Source: Betaproteobacteria bacterium HGW-Betaproteobacteria-3
GTDB lineage: Bacteria > Pseudomonadota > Gammaproteobacteria > Burkholderiales > Burkholderiaceae_C
Length of the DNA stretch: 64,000 bases
Assembly (NCBI GenBank): GCA_002842205.1
Contig: PHCI01000016.1
Span: 1-64,000, forward strand
Direction of reading: 5' to 3'
Of the stretch, positions 38,018 to 46,368 are shown one piece after another. The notes beneath the pieces are model-generated. The model saw only the letters and a list, made by a program, of their open reading frames with translations. It did not search any database and was not told the origin of the DNA. Each line of letters opens with the position of its first letter. Positions within the stretch are counted from its first letter, which is position 1. Both the position numbers and the translations under genes were made by a program.

Positions 38018-39263
38018 TCCGACAGGTCATTTCGGCATCTACGGTGGCAGCTTCGTGAGCGAGACGCTCACGCACGCCATCAACGAACTGAAAGACGCCT
38101 ACGCCAAGTACCAGCACGACCCCGAGTTTCTGGCCGAATTCGATTACGAGCTCAAACATTTTGTGGGTCGGCCCTCGCCCATTTACCACGCCGCGCGGAT
38201 GAGCCGCGAACAGGGCGGCGCACAGATCTACCTCAAGCGAGAAGACCTCAACCACACCGGCGCGCACAAGGTCAACAACACCATCGGTCAGGCCATGCTG
38301 GCCCGCCGCATGGGCAAGCCGCGGGTGATCGCCGAAACCGGCGCGGGCCAGCACGGCGTGGCCACCGCCACCATCTGCGCCCGCTACGGGCTGGAATGCG
38401 TGGTGTACATGGGCAGCGAGGACGTCAAGCGCCAGAGCCCCAACGTCTACCGCATGCACCTGCTGGGCGCCAAGGTGGTGCCGGTCGAATCGGGCAGCAA
38501 GACGCTGAAAGACGCGCTCAACGAAGCCATGCGCGACTGGGTCACTAACGTGGCCAACACCTTCTACATCATCGGCACGGTGGCCGGCCCGCACCCCTAC
38601 CCGATGATGGTGCGCGACTTTCAAAGCGTGATCGGCAAGGAATGCATCGAGCAGATGCCCGAAATGCACCACGGCCGGCAACCTGACGCGGTGCTGGCCT
38701 GCGTGGGCGGCGGCAGCAACGCCATGGGCATCTTCCACCCCTACATTGGTTTTGAGAACACACGCCTGATCGGTGTGGAGGCGGCAGGTGAAGGCATGGA
38801 CAGCGGCAGGCATTCGGCCTCGCTGCAGCGCGGCAGCCCGGGCGTGCTGCACGGCAACCGCACCTACATCCTGCAGGACGACAACGGCCAGATCACCGAA
38901 ACCCACAGCATCAGCGCCGGCCTCGACTACCCCGGCGTGGGCCCCGAGCACGCCTACCTCAAGGACATCGGCCGGGCCGAATACGTGGGCGTGACCGACA
39001 CCGAGGCGCTGGCAGCCTTCCATTACCTGTGCCGCACCGAGGGCATCATCCCTGCGCTGGAATCAAGCCACGCCGTGGCCTACGCCATGAAGCTGGCCAA
39101 AACCATGCGGCCCGACCAGTCCATTCTGGTCAACCTTTCGGGCCGCGGCGACAAGGACATCGGCACCGTGGCCGACCTCAGTCACGCCGAGTTTTATTGC
39201 CGGCCCTCCTGCCAGGGGCAGGCGGTCAAGGGCGGCGCACAGCCGGTGCAGGTGGTGAAATGA
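37995..39263 (+). CDS. trpB: tryptophan synthase beta chain
   Basis: This PLP enzyme joins indole and serine to form tryptophan, in complex with TrpA. It has 422 residues from ATG 37995. Seen: [15 protein letters not shown], the PLP-lysine motif [30 protein letters not shown], the phosphate-binding [14 protein letters not shown] and [12 protein letters not shown]. It overlaps the end of trpF by 23 bp and trpA by 4 bp, so the three are translationally coupled. Confidence 0.97.
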   Translation: MLPYQQPDPTGHFGIYGGSFVSETLTHAINELKDAYAKYQHDPEFLAEFDYELKHFVGRPSPIYHAARMSREQGGAQIYLKREDLNHTGAHKVNNTIGQAMLARRMGKPRVIAETGAGQHGVATATICARYGLECVVYMGSEDVKRQSPNVYRMHLLGAKVVPVESGSKTLKDALNEAMRDWVTNVANTFYIIGTVAGPHPYPMMVRDFQSVIGKECIEQMPEMHHGRQPDAVLACVGGGSNAMGIFHPYIGFENTRLIGVEAAGEGMDSGRHSASLQRGSPGVLHGNRTYILQDDNGQITETHSISAGLDYPGVGPEHAYLKDIGRAEYVGVTDTEALAAFHYLCRTEGIIPALESSHAVAYAMKLAKTMRPDQSILVNLSGRGDKDIGTVADLSHAEFYCRPSCQGQAVKGGAQPVQVVK

Positions 39264-40069
39264 GCCGCATCACCCGTACCTTCACCGCGCTCAAGGCCCA
39301 GGGGCGCAAAGCGCTGATTCCGTATGTGACCGCCGGTTTTCCGTTTGCCGACATCACGCCCGAACTGATGCACGGCATGGTGGCCGCGGGCGCCGACGTG
39401 ATCGAACTCGGCGTGCCGTTCAGCGACCCGTCGGCCGACGGGCCGGTGATCCAGAAGTCGGGCGAAAAAGCGCTGGCACTGGGCATCGGCATGGCGCAGG
39501 TGCTGGAGATGGTGCGCGTCTTCCGCCAGAAAGACACTGCCACCCCGGTGGTGCTCATGGGCTACGCCAACCCGGTGGAACGCTACAACCTCAAGCATGG
39601 GGCCGACCGCTTCATCGTGGATGCGTCGCAGGCCGGTGTCGATGGCGTGTTGATCGTCGACTATCCGCCCGAAGAGTGCGAACACTTTGCCGCGCAGCTG
39701 CGCGCGCACGACATGGACCTGATCTTTTTGCTCGCCCCTACCTCCACCGACCAGCGCATGGCCCAGGTGGCGCGGGTGGCCAGCGGCTATGTGTACTACG
39801 TGTCGCTGGCCGGCGTCACCGGCGCCGGCAACCTCGACACCGGCGCCGTGGCCACCATGCTGCCCCGCATTCGCGCGCATGTGACAGTGCCGGTGGGCGT
39901 GGGCTTTGGCATCCGCGACGCCGCCACGGCGCGGGCCATCGGCGCCGTGGCCGACGCCGTGGTGATCGGCAGCAAGATCATCCAGCTGATCGAAGCACAA
40001 CCGCGCGGCGAGGTCGTGGCCACGGCTTCAGGCTTCCTGCGGGAAATCCGCGCGGCGCTGGACGCATAA
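39260..40069 (+). CDS. trpA: tryptophan synthase alpha chain
   Basis: TrpA cleaves indole-3-glycerol phosphate to release indole into the TrpB tunnel. It has 269 residues. Seen: the substrate-site [19 protein letters not shown] with the catalytic Glu and Asp, [26 protein letters not shown] and VGFGIRD. It overlaps trpB by 4 bp and is followed 23 bp later by accD. Confidence 0.97.
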   Translation: MSRITRTFTALKAQGRKALIPYVTAGFPFADITPELMHGMVAAGADVIELGVPFSDPSADGPVIQKSGEKALALGIGMAQVLEMVRVFRQKDTATPVVLMGYANPVERYNLKHGADRFIVDASQAGVDGVLIVDYPPEECEHFAAQLRAHDMDLIFLLAPTSTDQRMAQVARVASGYVYYVSLAGVTGAGNLDTGAVATMLPRIRAHVTVPVGVGFGIRDAATARAIGAVADAVVIGSKIIQLIEAQPRGEVVATASGFLREIRAALDA

Positions 40070-40092
40070 TCGCGTTCCCTGGAGAAAAACCG

Positions 40093-40965
40093 ATGTCCTG
40101 GCTAGAAAAACTGCTCCCCCCGAAGATCCAGCAAACCGACCCGACCGAGCGCCGCCAGGTGCCCGAGGGCCTGTGGATCAAATGCCCGAGCTGCGAGACC
40201 GTGCTGTACAAGGCCGATCTGGAACAGAACCAGAACGTCTGCCCGAGTTGCAACCACCACCATCGCATCGGTGCGCGCGCCCGGCTCGACGCCTTTCTGG
40301 ATGCCGAGGGGCGCTACGAAATCGGTCAGGAAGTACTGCCGATTGATCCGCTGAAGTTCAAGGACAGCCGCAAATACCCCGAACGCCTCAAGGAAGCGCT
40401 GGAAAACACCGGCGAGACCGACGCCCTGGTCGTCCTGGGCGGTTCGGTGCTGAGCATCAACCTGGTGGCCGCCTGCTTCGAGTTCGATTTCATGGGCGGC
40501 AGCATGGGCTCGGTGGTGGGCGAGCGCTTTGTGCGCGGCGTGGAGGCGGCCATCGAACAGAAGGTTCCTTTCCTGTGCTTCACCGCCACCGGTGGCGCCC
40601 GCATGCAGGAGGGCCTGCTGTCCCTGATGCAAATGGCCAAGACCAATGCCGCCCTGACGCGACTGGCCAAGAAAGGCCTGCCCTACATCAGCGTCCTGAC
40701 CGACCCGACCATGGGCGGTGTGAGTGCCGGCTTTGCCTTCCTGGGCGACGTGGTGATTGCCGAGCCCAAGGCGCTGATCGGCTTTGCCGGCCCACGGGTG
40801 ATCGAATCCACGGTGCGGGTGACCCTGCCCGAAGGCTTTCAGCGTGCCGAATTCCTCCAGCAAAAGGGCGCGATCGACTTCATTTGCGACCGCCGCGAAC
40901 TGCGCAAGACCGTGGCCAACACCCTGGCCATGCTGCTGCGTCAGCCGGCCGACGCGGTGGCCTGA
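40093..40965 (+). CDS. accD: acetyl-CoA carboxylase carboxyltransferase subunit beta
   Basis: AccD forms, with AccA, the carboxyltransferase that makes malonyl-CoA for fatty acid synthesis. It has 290 residues. Seen: the N-terminal zinc ribbon with CPSCETVLY and CPSCNHHH, then the crotonase-like domain with [36 protein letters not shown] and [28 protein letters not shown] precedes the ATG. The trpFBA-accD order is common in proteobacteria. Confidence 0.97.
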   Translation: MSWLEKLLPPKIQQTDPTERRQVPEGLWIKCPSCETVLYKADLEQNQNVCPSCNHHHRIGARARLDAFLDAEGRYEIGQEVLPIDPLKFKDSRKYPERLKEALENTGETDALVVLGGSVLSINLVAACFEFDFMGGSMGSVVGERFVRGVEAAIEQKVPFLCFTATGGARMQEGLLSLMQMAKTNAALTRLAKKGLPYISVLTDPTMGGVSAGFAFLGDVVIAEPKALIGFAGPRVIESTVRVTLPEGFQRAEFLQQKGAIDFICDRRELRKTVANTLAMLLRQPADAVA

Positions 40966-40981
40966 GCAGCACGCAACTGTC

Positions 40982-41530
40982 TCAGAGCAGCACCTGACGC
41001 TGCAATTCGGCCAGCACCATCGCGGCCACCTGCAACAGCACCAGCACCGCCAGCGGTGAAAGGTCGATTCCGCCAACCAGGGGAATCATGCGCCGGAACG
41101 GCCTCAAAATCGGCGCGGCCAGCCGCTCCACGATGCTCGCCAGCGGTGAATTCGACTGTACCCACGACAGGATGACCGCCACGACCAGCAGCGCCGTGAT
41201 CCCGGAAACCGCCAGGCGCGCCACGCCAAACACGGCCAGAACCAGCACCCCGCCGAAGTGGACCGAGCCCCCCGCGATCAGCCACAGCAGGGTGAACTGC
41301 GCCAGCTCCAGCAAAAACACGGCCACCAGGCTGGCCAGATCCCAGCGCCCCACCGACCGGACCACACGGCGCAAAGGCAACACCAGCCAGTCGGTGAGCG
41401 CAAAAATCAGCCGCCCCACCGGGTTGCCAAACGGAATGCGCTGGTGCTGCATGTAAAGGCGCAGCAGGCACGCGCCGCCCAGCAGGCCGGTTGCGATGTC
41501 GAGCAGGAAGGAAAGGATTTGGTAGGCCAT
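40982..41530 (-). CDS. YggT-family membrane protein
   Basis: This is an integral membrane protein of 182 residues with two YGGT domains, each a pair of helices (about 8-90 and 100-175). Seen: FGNPVGRLIFALTDWLVLPLRR in shortened form near residue 45, and the matching SIVERLAAPILRPFRRMIP in the second half. YggT proteins have been linked to osmotic-stress tolerance, but no mechanism is established. The ATG at 41530 gives MAYQILSFLLDIA. It converges with accD 16 bp away and is divergent from the LON-domain gene. Confidence 0.88.
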   Translation of the reverse strand: MAYQILSFLLDIATGLLGGACLLRLYMQHQRIPFGNPVGRLIFALTDWLVLPLRRVVRSVGRWDLASLVAVFLLELAQFTLLWLIAGGSVHFGGVLVLAVFGVARLAVSGITALLVVAVILSWVQSNSPLASIVERLAAPILRPFRRMIPLVGGIDLSPLAVLVLLQVAAMVLAELQRQVLL

Positions 41531-41582
41531 GTTGGAAGGGCAATCAGGTCGTGGGATGATAGCTGCACAGGATTTTTGTGCC

Positions 41583-42221
41583 ATGTCCAATTCCCTCACA
41601 CTGTCTTCCCTGCCCCTGTTTCCGCTGGGCACCGTGCTGTTTCCGGGTGGTTTGCTGCCGTTGCGGATTTTCGAGGTGCGCTACCTCGACATGATCTCGC
41701 GCTGCCACAAGGCCGGCGCCCCGTTCGGTGTGGTGTCGCTCACGCAAGGCAGCGAGGTTCGGCACGCCAACGGTGGGCCCGAATCGTTCAGCGATGTAGG
41801 CACACTGGCCACGATCGCGGGGCTCGAAACCCCGCAGCCGGGGTTGCTGCTGGTGCGGGGCGAGGCCGCGCAGCGGTTTCGCATCACACGCCGCCAGCAG
41901 CTGCGCCACGGCCTCTGGGTTGCCGACGTGAACCGCCTGGACGACGACATGGCCGTGCCCGTGCCCGAAGACCTGCAGGAGACCGCGCGCGCCCTGGGCC
42001 GCCTGATCGAGTCGCTGAAGCAGCGCAGCGCGCCGCAAGGGCAATTGCCGCTGATGCCGCCCTACCGCCTGGACGATTGCGGCTGGGTGGCCAACCGCTG
42101 GTGCGAACTGTTGCCACTGCCGCTCAAGCTCAAACAGCAGTTAATGGAGCTGGAGAACCCGTTGATCCGGCTGGAGCTGGTGAGCGACGTGCTGTCACGC
42201 ACCGGGATTGCCAGCGATTGA
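41583..42221 (+). CDS. LON substrate-binding domain protein
   Basis: This is a stand-alone N-terminal Lon-type domain of 212 residues without the ATPase or protease parts. Seen: LPLFPLGTVLFPGGLLPLRI, FEVRYLDMISRC, FGVVSLTQGSEVR and GEAAQRFRITRRQ. Such proteins are probably substrate-binding or regulatory factors; no enzymatic role is known. It is divergent from the YggT gene and is followed by a dispersed repeat and the convergent CapD-like gene. Confidence 0.9.
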   Translation: MSNSLTLSSLPLFPLGTVLFPGGLLPLRIFEVRYLDMISRCHKAGAPFGVVSLTQGSEVRHANGGPESFSDVGTLATIAGLETPQPGLLLVRGEAAQRFRITRRQQLRHGLWVADVNRLDDDMAVPVPEDLQETARALGRLIESLKQRSAPQGQLPLMPPYRLDDCGWVANRWCELLPLPLKLKQQLMELENPLIRLELVSDVLSRTGIASD

Positions 42222-42247
42222 ATTCAGTGCCCCACCCTGATTTGCTG

Positions 42248-42303
42248 CTTTATATGTAGCAAACTATCACCAAATGACGGGGGCTAGAGGCCAATTTCAC
42301 TCA
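42248..42303 (+). repeat. dispersed 57-bp repeat, copy at the 3' end of the CapD-like gene
   Basis: TTTATATGTAGCAAACTATC, then AATGACGGGGGCTAGAGGCC and CAATTTCACTCA form a well-preserved copy between the LON-domain gene and the CapD-like gene. The latter's stop codon lies at the tail end of the repeat. Confidence 0.88.
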
Positions 42304-44130
42304 GATATTGGGTGAAACGTACTCTGGGAGATGGGTCTGCAGCCAGCGCCGCAAATCGTGGCTCGCCGGCGCCGGCCCGGCCTGGGCAATCCAGCCCGCC
42401 ACCGCGTCGATACCCACCGCCGACTGCCCCGACGTTTTGGCCACGCGCAGCTTGGGGTGCGGCGTGGGCTCGGTGGTTTCGTCATCGGCCAGCAGCTCTT
42501 CAAACAGTTTTTCGCCAGGGCGCAAGCCAGTGAATGCAATCGGCACGTCCTGCTCGGTCTTGCCCGACAGGCGAATGAGCAGGCGTGCCAGTTCGACGAT
42601 CTTGACCGGTTCGCCCATGTCAAGCACATAGATCTGACCCGACCGCCCCATCAGCCCGGCCTGCAGCACGAGTTGCGCGGCCTCGGGGATGGTCATGAAA
42701 TAGCGCACGATGTCCGGGTGCGTGACCGTGACCGGCCCGCCACGCTGGATCTGCCGCGTGAACAGCGGCACCACCGAACCACTGGAACCCAGCACGTTGC
42801 CAAAACGCACCGACACATACTGCGTGGCAGCGTGTTCGGCCGCCACGGCCTGCACCACCAGCTCGGCCAGCCGCTTGCTCGCGCCCATCACATTGGTGGG
42901 ATTGACCGCCTTGTCGGTGGAGATCATCACAAAACGCCGCGCACCGCACAGCCCGGCCACCCGCGCCGCATGGAGCGTGCCCAGCACATTGGTGCGCACC
43001 GCCTCGATTTCGTTGAGCTCCTCCATCAGCGGCACGTGCTTGTAGGCCGCGGCATGGAACACCACGGCCGGCCGGTGCACCGTGGCAATGGCCTGCAGGC
43101 GCTCGAACTCGCGCACGTTCGCCGTGTAATACATCGCCTGCATCTGCGGATGCGCGGCGCGCAACTCCTGCTCAAGCTCGTACACGGCAATTTCGGACAC
43201 ATCCACGCACACCAGCCGCGCCACGCCAAAGCGGGCAATCTGGCGGCACAGCTCCGAGCCAATGGAGCCGCCCGCGCCAGTCACCAGAACCGTCTGGCCA
43301 GCAAACAGATCGGACAGGCCCGCCACGTCCAGCTGGATCGGCGTGCGGCCCAGCAGGTCTTCGAGTTCGACATGGCGCGGCCCCGGCCCGTCGGAGCGCA
43401 GCCATTCGTCCGGGCGCGGCATGGTCAGCAGGGTCACCCCTGCATCGGCCGCATGAAGCAGGACTTCGCGGCGCTCGGCGGAGCCGGGCGGGGATGCGAC
43501 CAGAACGGCGACCGCGCCCGTGTAACTGGCCATCGCCGCAATATCAGAAATATCCCCCAGCACGCGCACGTTCTGGATAGAACGCCCCTTCTCGCCACGC
43601 TCGCGGGAAAGGATTCCAACGGGCTGCCATTGCTGCGAACCCTTAAGCGCGCGCAGCGCGGCAGAGGAGTCGTGCAAGGACCCGACGATCAAAAGCCGAC
43701 GCGCCATCCCGCCAAGCCCTACGACAGTGCGTTCGTTGAAGGTGCGCCAGGCTGCACGCGCCGCCCCGAACAGCATCAGGGACAAAATCGGATGCAAGAC
43801 AAGCACCGAACGAGGGAAATTGGGCATCCGTAGGGCCAAAACGGTGGCTGCCGCCGCCAGACCGCCCAGGCAAACTCCCGCAGTCAACTGACGCAACTCC
43901 AACAAGCCGAAATAGCGCCAGACCTGGCGATGCACACCAGCGACACGCAGACCCAGCACAAATGCACACATAGCCCATGGCGCACTTTCCCAAGCCAAAT
44001 CCAAAAATTGGTCTGGAATGTCAAAATTGAAGCGGAGCCAGAAAGCTGTCACCCACGCTAGCCCAACCAGTCCAATGTCAATCGCGAGCTTGAGGGGTTG
44101 GAGCGAGTATCGGGAGATTAGCGACGTCAT
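42301..44130 (-). CDS. CapD/WbpM-type nucleoside-diphosphate-sugar 4,6-dehydratase
   Basis: This membrane-bound dehydratase/epimerase of 609 residues typically removes water from UDP-GlcNAc or a related sugar at the start of amino-sugar pathways. Seen: four membrane helices in residues 10-125, a linker domain with RRLLIVGSLHDSS, then a second Rossmann domain beginning VLVTGAGGSIGSELCRQIA (about residue 275). The active-site segment STDKAVNPTNVMGASKRLAE has Met where classical short-chain dehydrogenases have Tyr, as known for PglF/WbpM/FlaA1. The ATG at 44130 fits the family start. Its promoter region is shared with the divergent glycan operon. Confidence 0.93.
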   Translation of the reverse strand: MTSLISRYSLQPLKLAIDIGLVGLAWVTAFWLRFNFDIPDQFLDLAWESAPWAMCAFVLGLRVAGVHRQVWRYFGLLELRQLTAGVCLGGLAAAATVLALRMPNFPRSVLVLHPILSLMLFGAARAAWRTFNERTVVGLGGMARRLLIVGSLHDSSAALRALKGSQQWQPVGILSRERGEKGRSIQNVRVLGDISDIAAMASYTGAVAVLVASPPGSAERREVLLHAADAGVTLLTMPRPDEWLRSDGPGPRHVELEDLLGRTPIQLDVAGLSDLFAGQTVLVTGAGGSIGSELCRQIARFGVARLVCVDVSEIAVYELEQELRAAHPQMQAMYYTANVREFERLQAIATVHRPAVVFHAAAYKHVPLMEELNEIEAVRTNVLGTLHAARVAGLCGARRFVMISTDKAVNPTNVMGASKRLAELVVQAVAAEHAATQYVSVRFGNVLGSSGSVVPLFTRQIQRGGPVTVTHPDIVRYFMTIPEAAQLVLQAGLMGRSGQIYVLDMGEPVKIVELARLLIRLSGKTEQDVPIAFTGLRPGEKLFEELLADDETTEPTPHPKLRVAKTSGQSAVGIDAVAGWIAQAGPAPASHDLRRWLQTHLPEYVSPNI

Positions 44131-44296
44131 GCACAAAATAGGTAGTTCCACGCTCGAACGCAACCTTCCGTTGAAGCGGCCGTGAACTGCGGAAGACTAT
44201 CGGATAATATCGCTTGATCTTGGCAACGCCTTGAATATCACCCCGAATCGCGGTTCTCGAAGAGCGTCTTGGTCACCGTGTCAAGTATGGAGCATC

Positions 44297-45607
44297 ATGA
44301 GTCGAACCGATGAATATATTGCACGGGGCAAGCACCGGATTCCCGGTTTGACGCAACTGCTATCCAAGCGCCCAGATCAGTTTGCCCCGGGCGTCTGGCC
44401 TACCTATTTCAGTAAGGCTTCTGGGACCCGTGTCTGGGACCTGGATGGTCGGGAATACCTAGACATGAGCATCAGCGGCATCGGCGCCAATATCCTAGGA
44501 TACTGCGATCCAGATGTCGATGCTGCCGTGATTAAATGCGTGCAGAGCGGCAACAGTTCTTCTCTGAACGCCCCCGAAGATGTTGAATTGGCTGAACTGC
44601 TGTGCAACCTACACCCATGGGCTGACAAGGTCCGGTTCGCGCGCACCGGCGGTGAAGCCTTGACCGTCGCCGTCCGCATCGCACGCGCCGCCACTGGACG
44701 CGACCGCGTGGCGTTCTGCGGTTACCACGGCTGGCACGACTGGTACTTGGCCGCCAACCTCTCGGATAACGAGTCCCTCACCGAGCACCTGTTGCCAGGC
44801 CTGAGCCCGCTGGGAGTGCCAAAGGGCCTGCGCGGAACCGCCTTGCCCTTCCGCTACAACCAGATCAATGAGTTGAAAGCGATCTTCGCGCAGCACCCAG
44901 ACGAAGTGGCGGCTGTGGTAATGGAACCCCTTCGCAACGAAATGCCGGAGCCGGGGTTTCTCGAGGAGGTCAAGGCCCTTGCCAAGGCGGCGGGCGCAGT
45001 CCTGGTTTTTGATGAAGTGTCGGTAGGCTTTCGGCTCAATACCGGTGGCTACCATAGGCTGGTGAATATCGAGCCCGACGTGGCAGTGTTTGCGAAAGCC
45101 ATGAGCAACGGTTACCCGATGGCGGCGATCATCGGGGTGGCGGGCGTCATGGACGCCGTGGAGCGCACCTTCATCAGCAGCACCTACTGGACCGATCGGA
45201 TCGGTCCGGTCGCGGCGCTAGCCACCATCCGCAAGCATGAGCGCGAGCAGGTTAGCGACCACTTGCACCGGATCGGCAAGGCCGTCCAGGACGTCTGGAC
45301 CCGCGCTGCGACCCAGACTGGACTGGACATCCATGTCTATGGCATCTATCCGATGAGCCACTTTGGCTTCGATGCACCCGACGCCCAAGCAAGGATGACC
45401 TTCTACGTCCAGGAAATGCTCAAACGGGGGTTCCTGGCGTCAAACCGCTTCTATGCCAACTATGCCCAGCGGCCAGAGCACGTGCAGAAATTCGGGCAAG
45501 CCACTGCCGAGGTTTTCGGGCAACTCGCCGGTCTGGTTGACCAGGGGCCGCTGGCCCCCCATCTGACCGGCGGTGTTTCGCGGCCGGGCTTTCATCGACT
45601 CAACTGA
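44297..45607 (+). CDS. class III aminotransferase (glutamate-1-semialdehyde aminomutase-like)
   Basis: This is a PLP enzyme of 436 residues in the GSA-aminomutase branch. Seen: YFSKASGTRVWDLDGREYLD, SGNSSSLNAPEDVELAELL, VRFARTGGEALTVAVRIAR, YHGWHDWY, VFDEVSVGFR with the PLP-ring Asp, and AKAMSNGYPMAAIIG with the PLP Lys. Context in a glycan operon suggests it aminates a sugar or sugar-like keto compound rather than making haem precursor. It opens an eight-kilobase plus-strand operon; the SDR gene follows after 5 bp. Confidence 0.9.
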   Translation: MSRTDEYIARGKHRIPGLTQLLSKRPDQFAPGVWPTYFSKASGTRVWDLDGREYLDMSISGIGANILGYCDPDVDAAVIKCVQSGNSSSLNAPEDVELAELLCNLHPWADKVRFARTGGEALTVAVRIARAATGRDRVAFCGYHGWHDWYLAANLSDNESLTEHLLPGLSPLGVPKGLRGTALPFRYNQINELKAIFAQHPDEVAAVVMEPLRNEMPEPGFLEEVKALAKAAGAVLVFDEVSVGFRLNTGGYHRLVNIEPDVAVFAKAMSNGYPMAAIIGVAGVMDAVERTFISSTYWTDRIGPVAALATIRKHEREQVSDHLHRIGKAVQDVWTRAATQTGLDIHVYGIYPMSHFGFDAPDAQARMTFYVQEMLKRGFLASNRFYANYAQRPEHVQKFGQATAEVFGQLAGLVDQGPLAPHLTGGVSRPGFHRLN

Positions 45608-45612
45608 GACTT

Positions 45613-46368
45613 ATGCGGCTACTCAAGAAAAACGTGCTGATCACCGGAGCCGGCGGTCAGCTGGGAACGCGCTTTGCCCAGGCTTTTGCCACCGAGGGCG
45701 CCAACCTCTGGCTGACCGACCAGTCGCAGGAGCGTCTGACCGCCGCCGCGTCCAAGTTACCGGCCACCCAGTTGCTGGGATCGCTGCCCATGGACGTGAC
45801 CAACCCAGCTTCGGTGGAGCGTGTATTTGCCCAAGTGCGCGCCTATGGGGCACTCGACGTCCTCGTCAACAATGCCGGCATCGGCGTCTTCACGCCGTTC
45901 TGGGAGCGTGACTATGCTGAATTCATGCAGGTCATGTCGGTCAACGCGGGGGGGACTTTCCTGTGTACCCGCGAAGCACTTCGGATCATGAAGGATCAAG
46001 GCCAAGGCGCCATCGTCAATATTGGCTCGCTTTACGGCGTTGTCAGCAGCGACCCGCGGATCTACACCGACTGCGAGCGCATGAACTCCGAGGTGTACAG
46101 CGCGTCCAAAGCCGCCGTCATCCAGCTCACCAAGTATTTCGCGGTCCATGCGGCGGACCTCGGCGTACGTGTCAACTGTGTGAGTCCGGGCGGCGTGTTC
46201 AACCATCAGGGAGAGGATTTTGTGAGCAACTACTCTCAACGGACCCCGTTCAAGCGCATGGCCAAGGACGGGGACATCTGTGGCGCCGTCATTTTCTTGG
46301 CCTCCGACGAGGCGGGCTACATTTCCGGCCAGAACATCGTGGTCGATGGAGGCTTCACCGCATGGTAG
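45613..46368 (+). CDS. short-chain dehydrogenase/reductase
   Basis: This is a classical SDR of 251 residues that reduces or oxidises a hydroxyl/keto group with NAD(P). Seen: VLITGAGGQLGTRFAQAFA as the cofactor loop, LVNNAGIGVFTPF, NIGSLYG with the catalytic Ser, YSASKAAVIQLTKY with Tyr and Lys, and the C-terminal GYISGQNIVVDGGFTAW. The substrate is unknown. Its last codons overlap the start of the FAD-NeuB fusion gene by 7 bp. Confidence 0.92.
   Translation: MRLLKKNVLITGAGGQLGTRFAQAFATEGANLWLTDQSQERLTAAASKLPATQLLGSLPMDVTNPASVERVFAQVRAYGALDVLVNNAGIGVFTPFWERDYAEFMQVMSVNAGGTFLCTREALRIMKDQGQGAIVNIGSLYGVVSSDPRIYTDCERMNSEVYSASKAAVIQLTKYFAVHAADLGVRVNCVSPGGVFNHQGEDFVSNYSQRTPFKRMAKDGDICGAVIFLASDEAGYISGQNIVVDGGFTAW

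Noticed and set aside
44171-44210. Promoter for the glycan operon with GATAAT as -10
   Set aside because: No -35 hexamer lies at suitable spacing, so the promoter cannot be placed with confidence.
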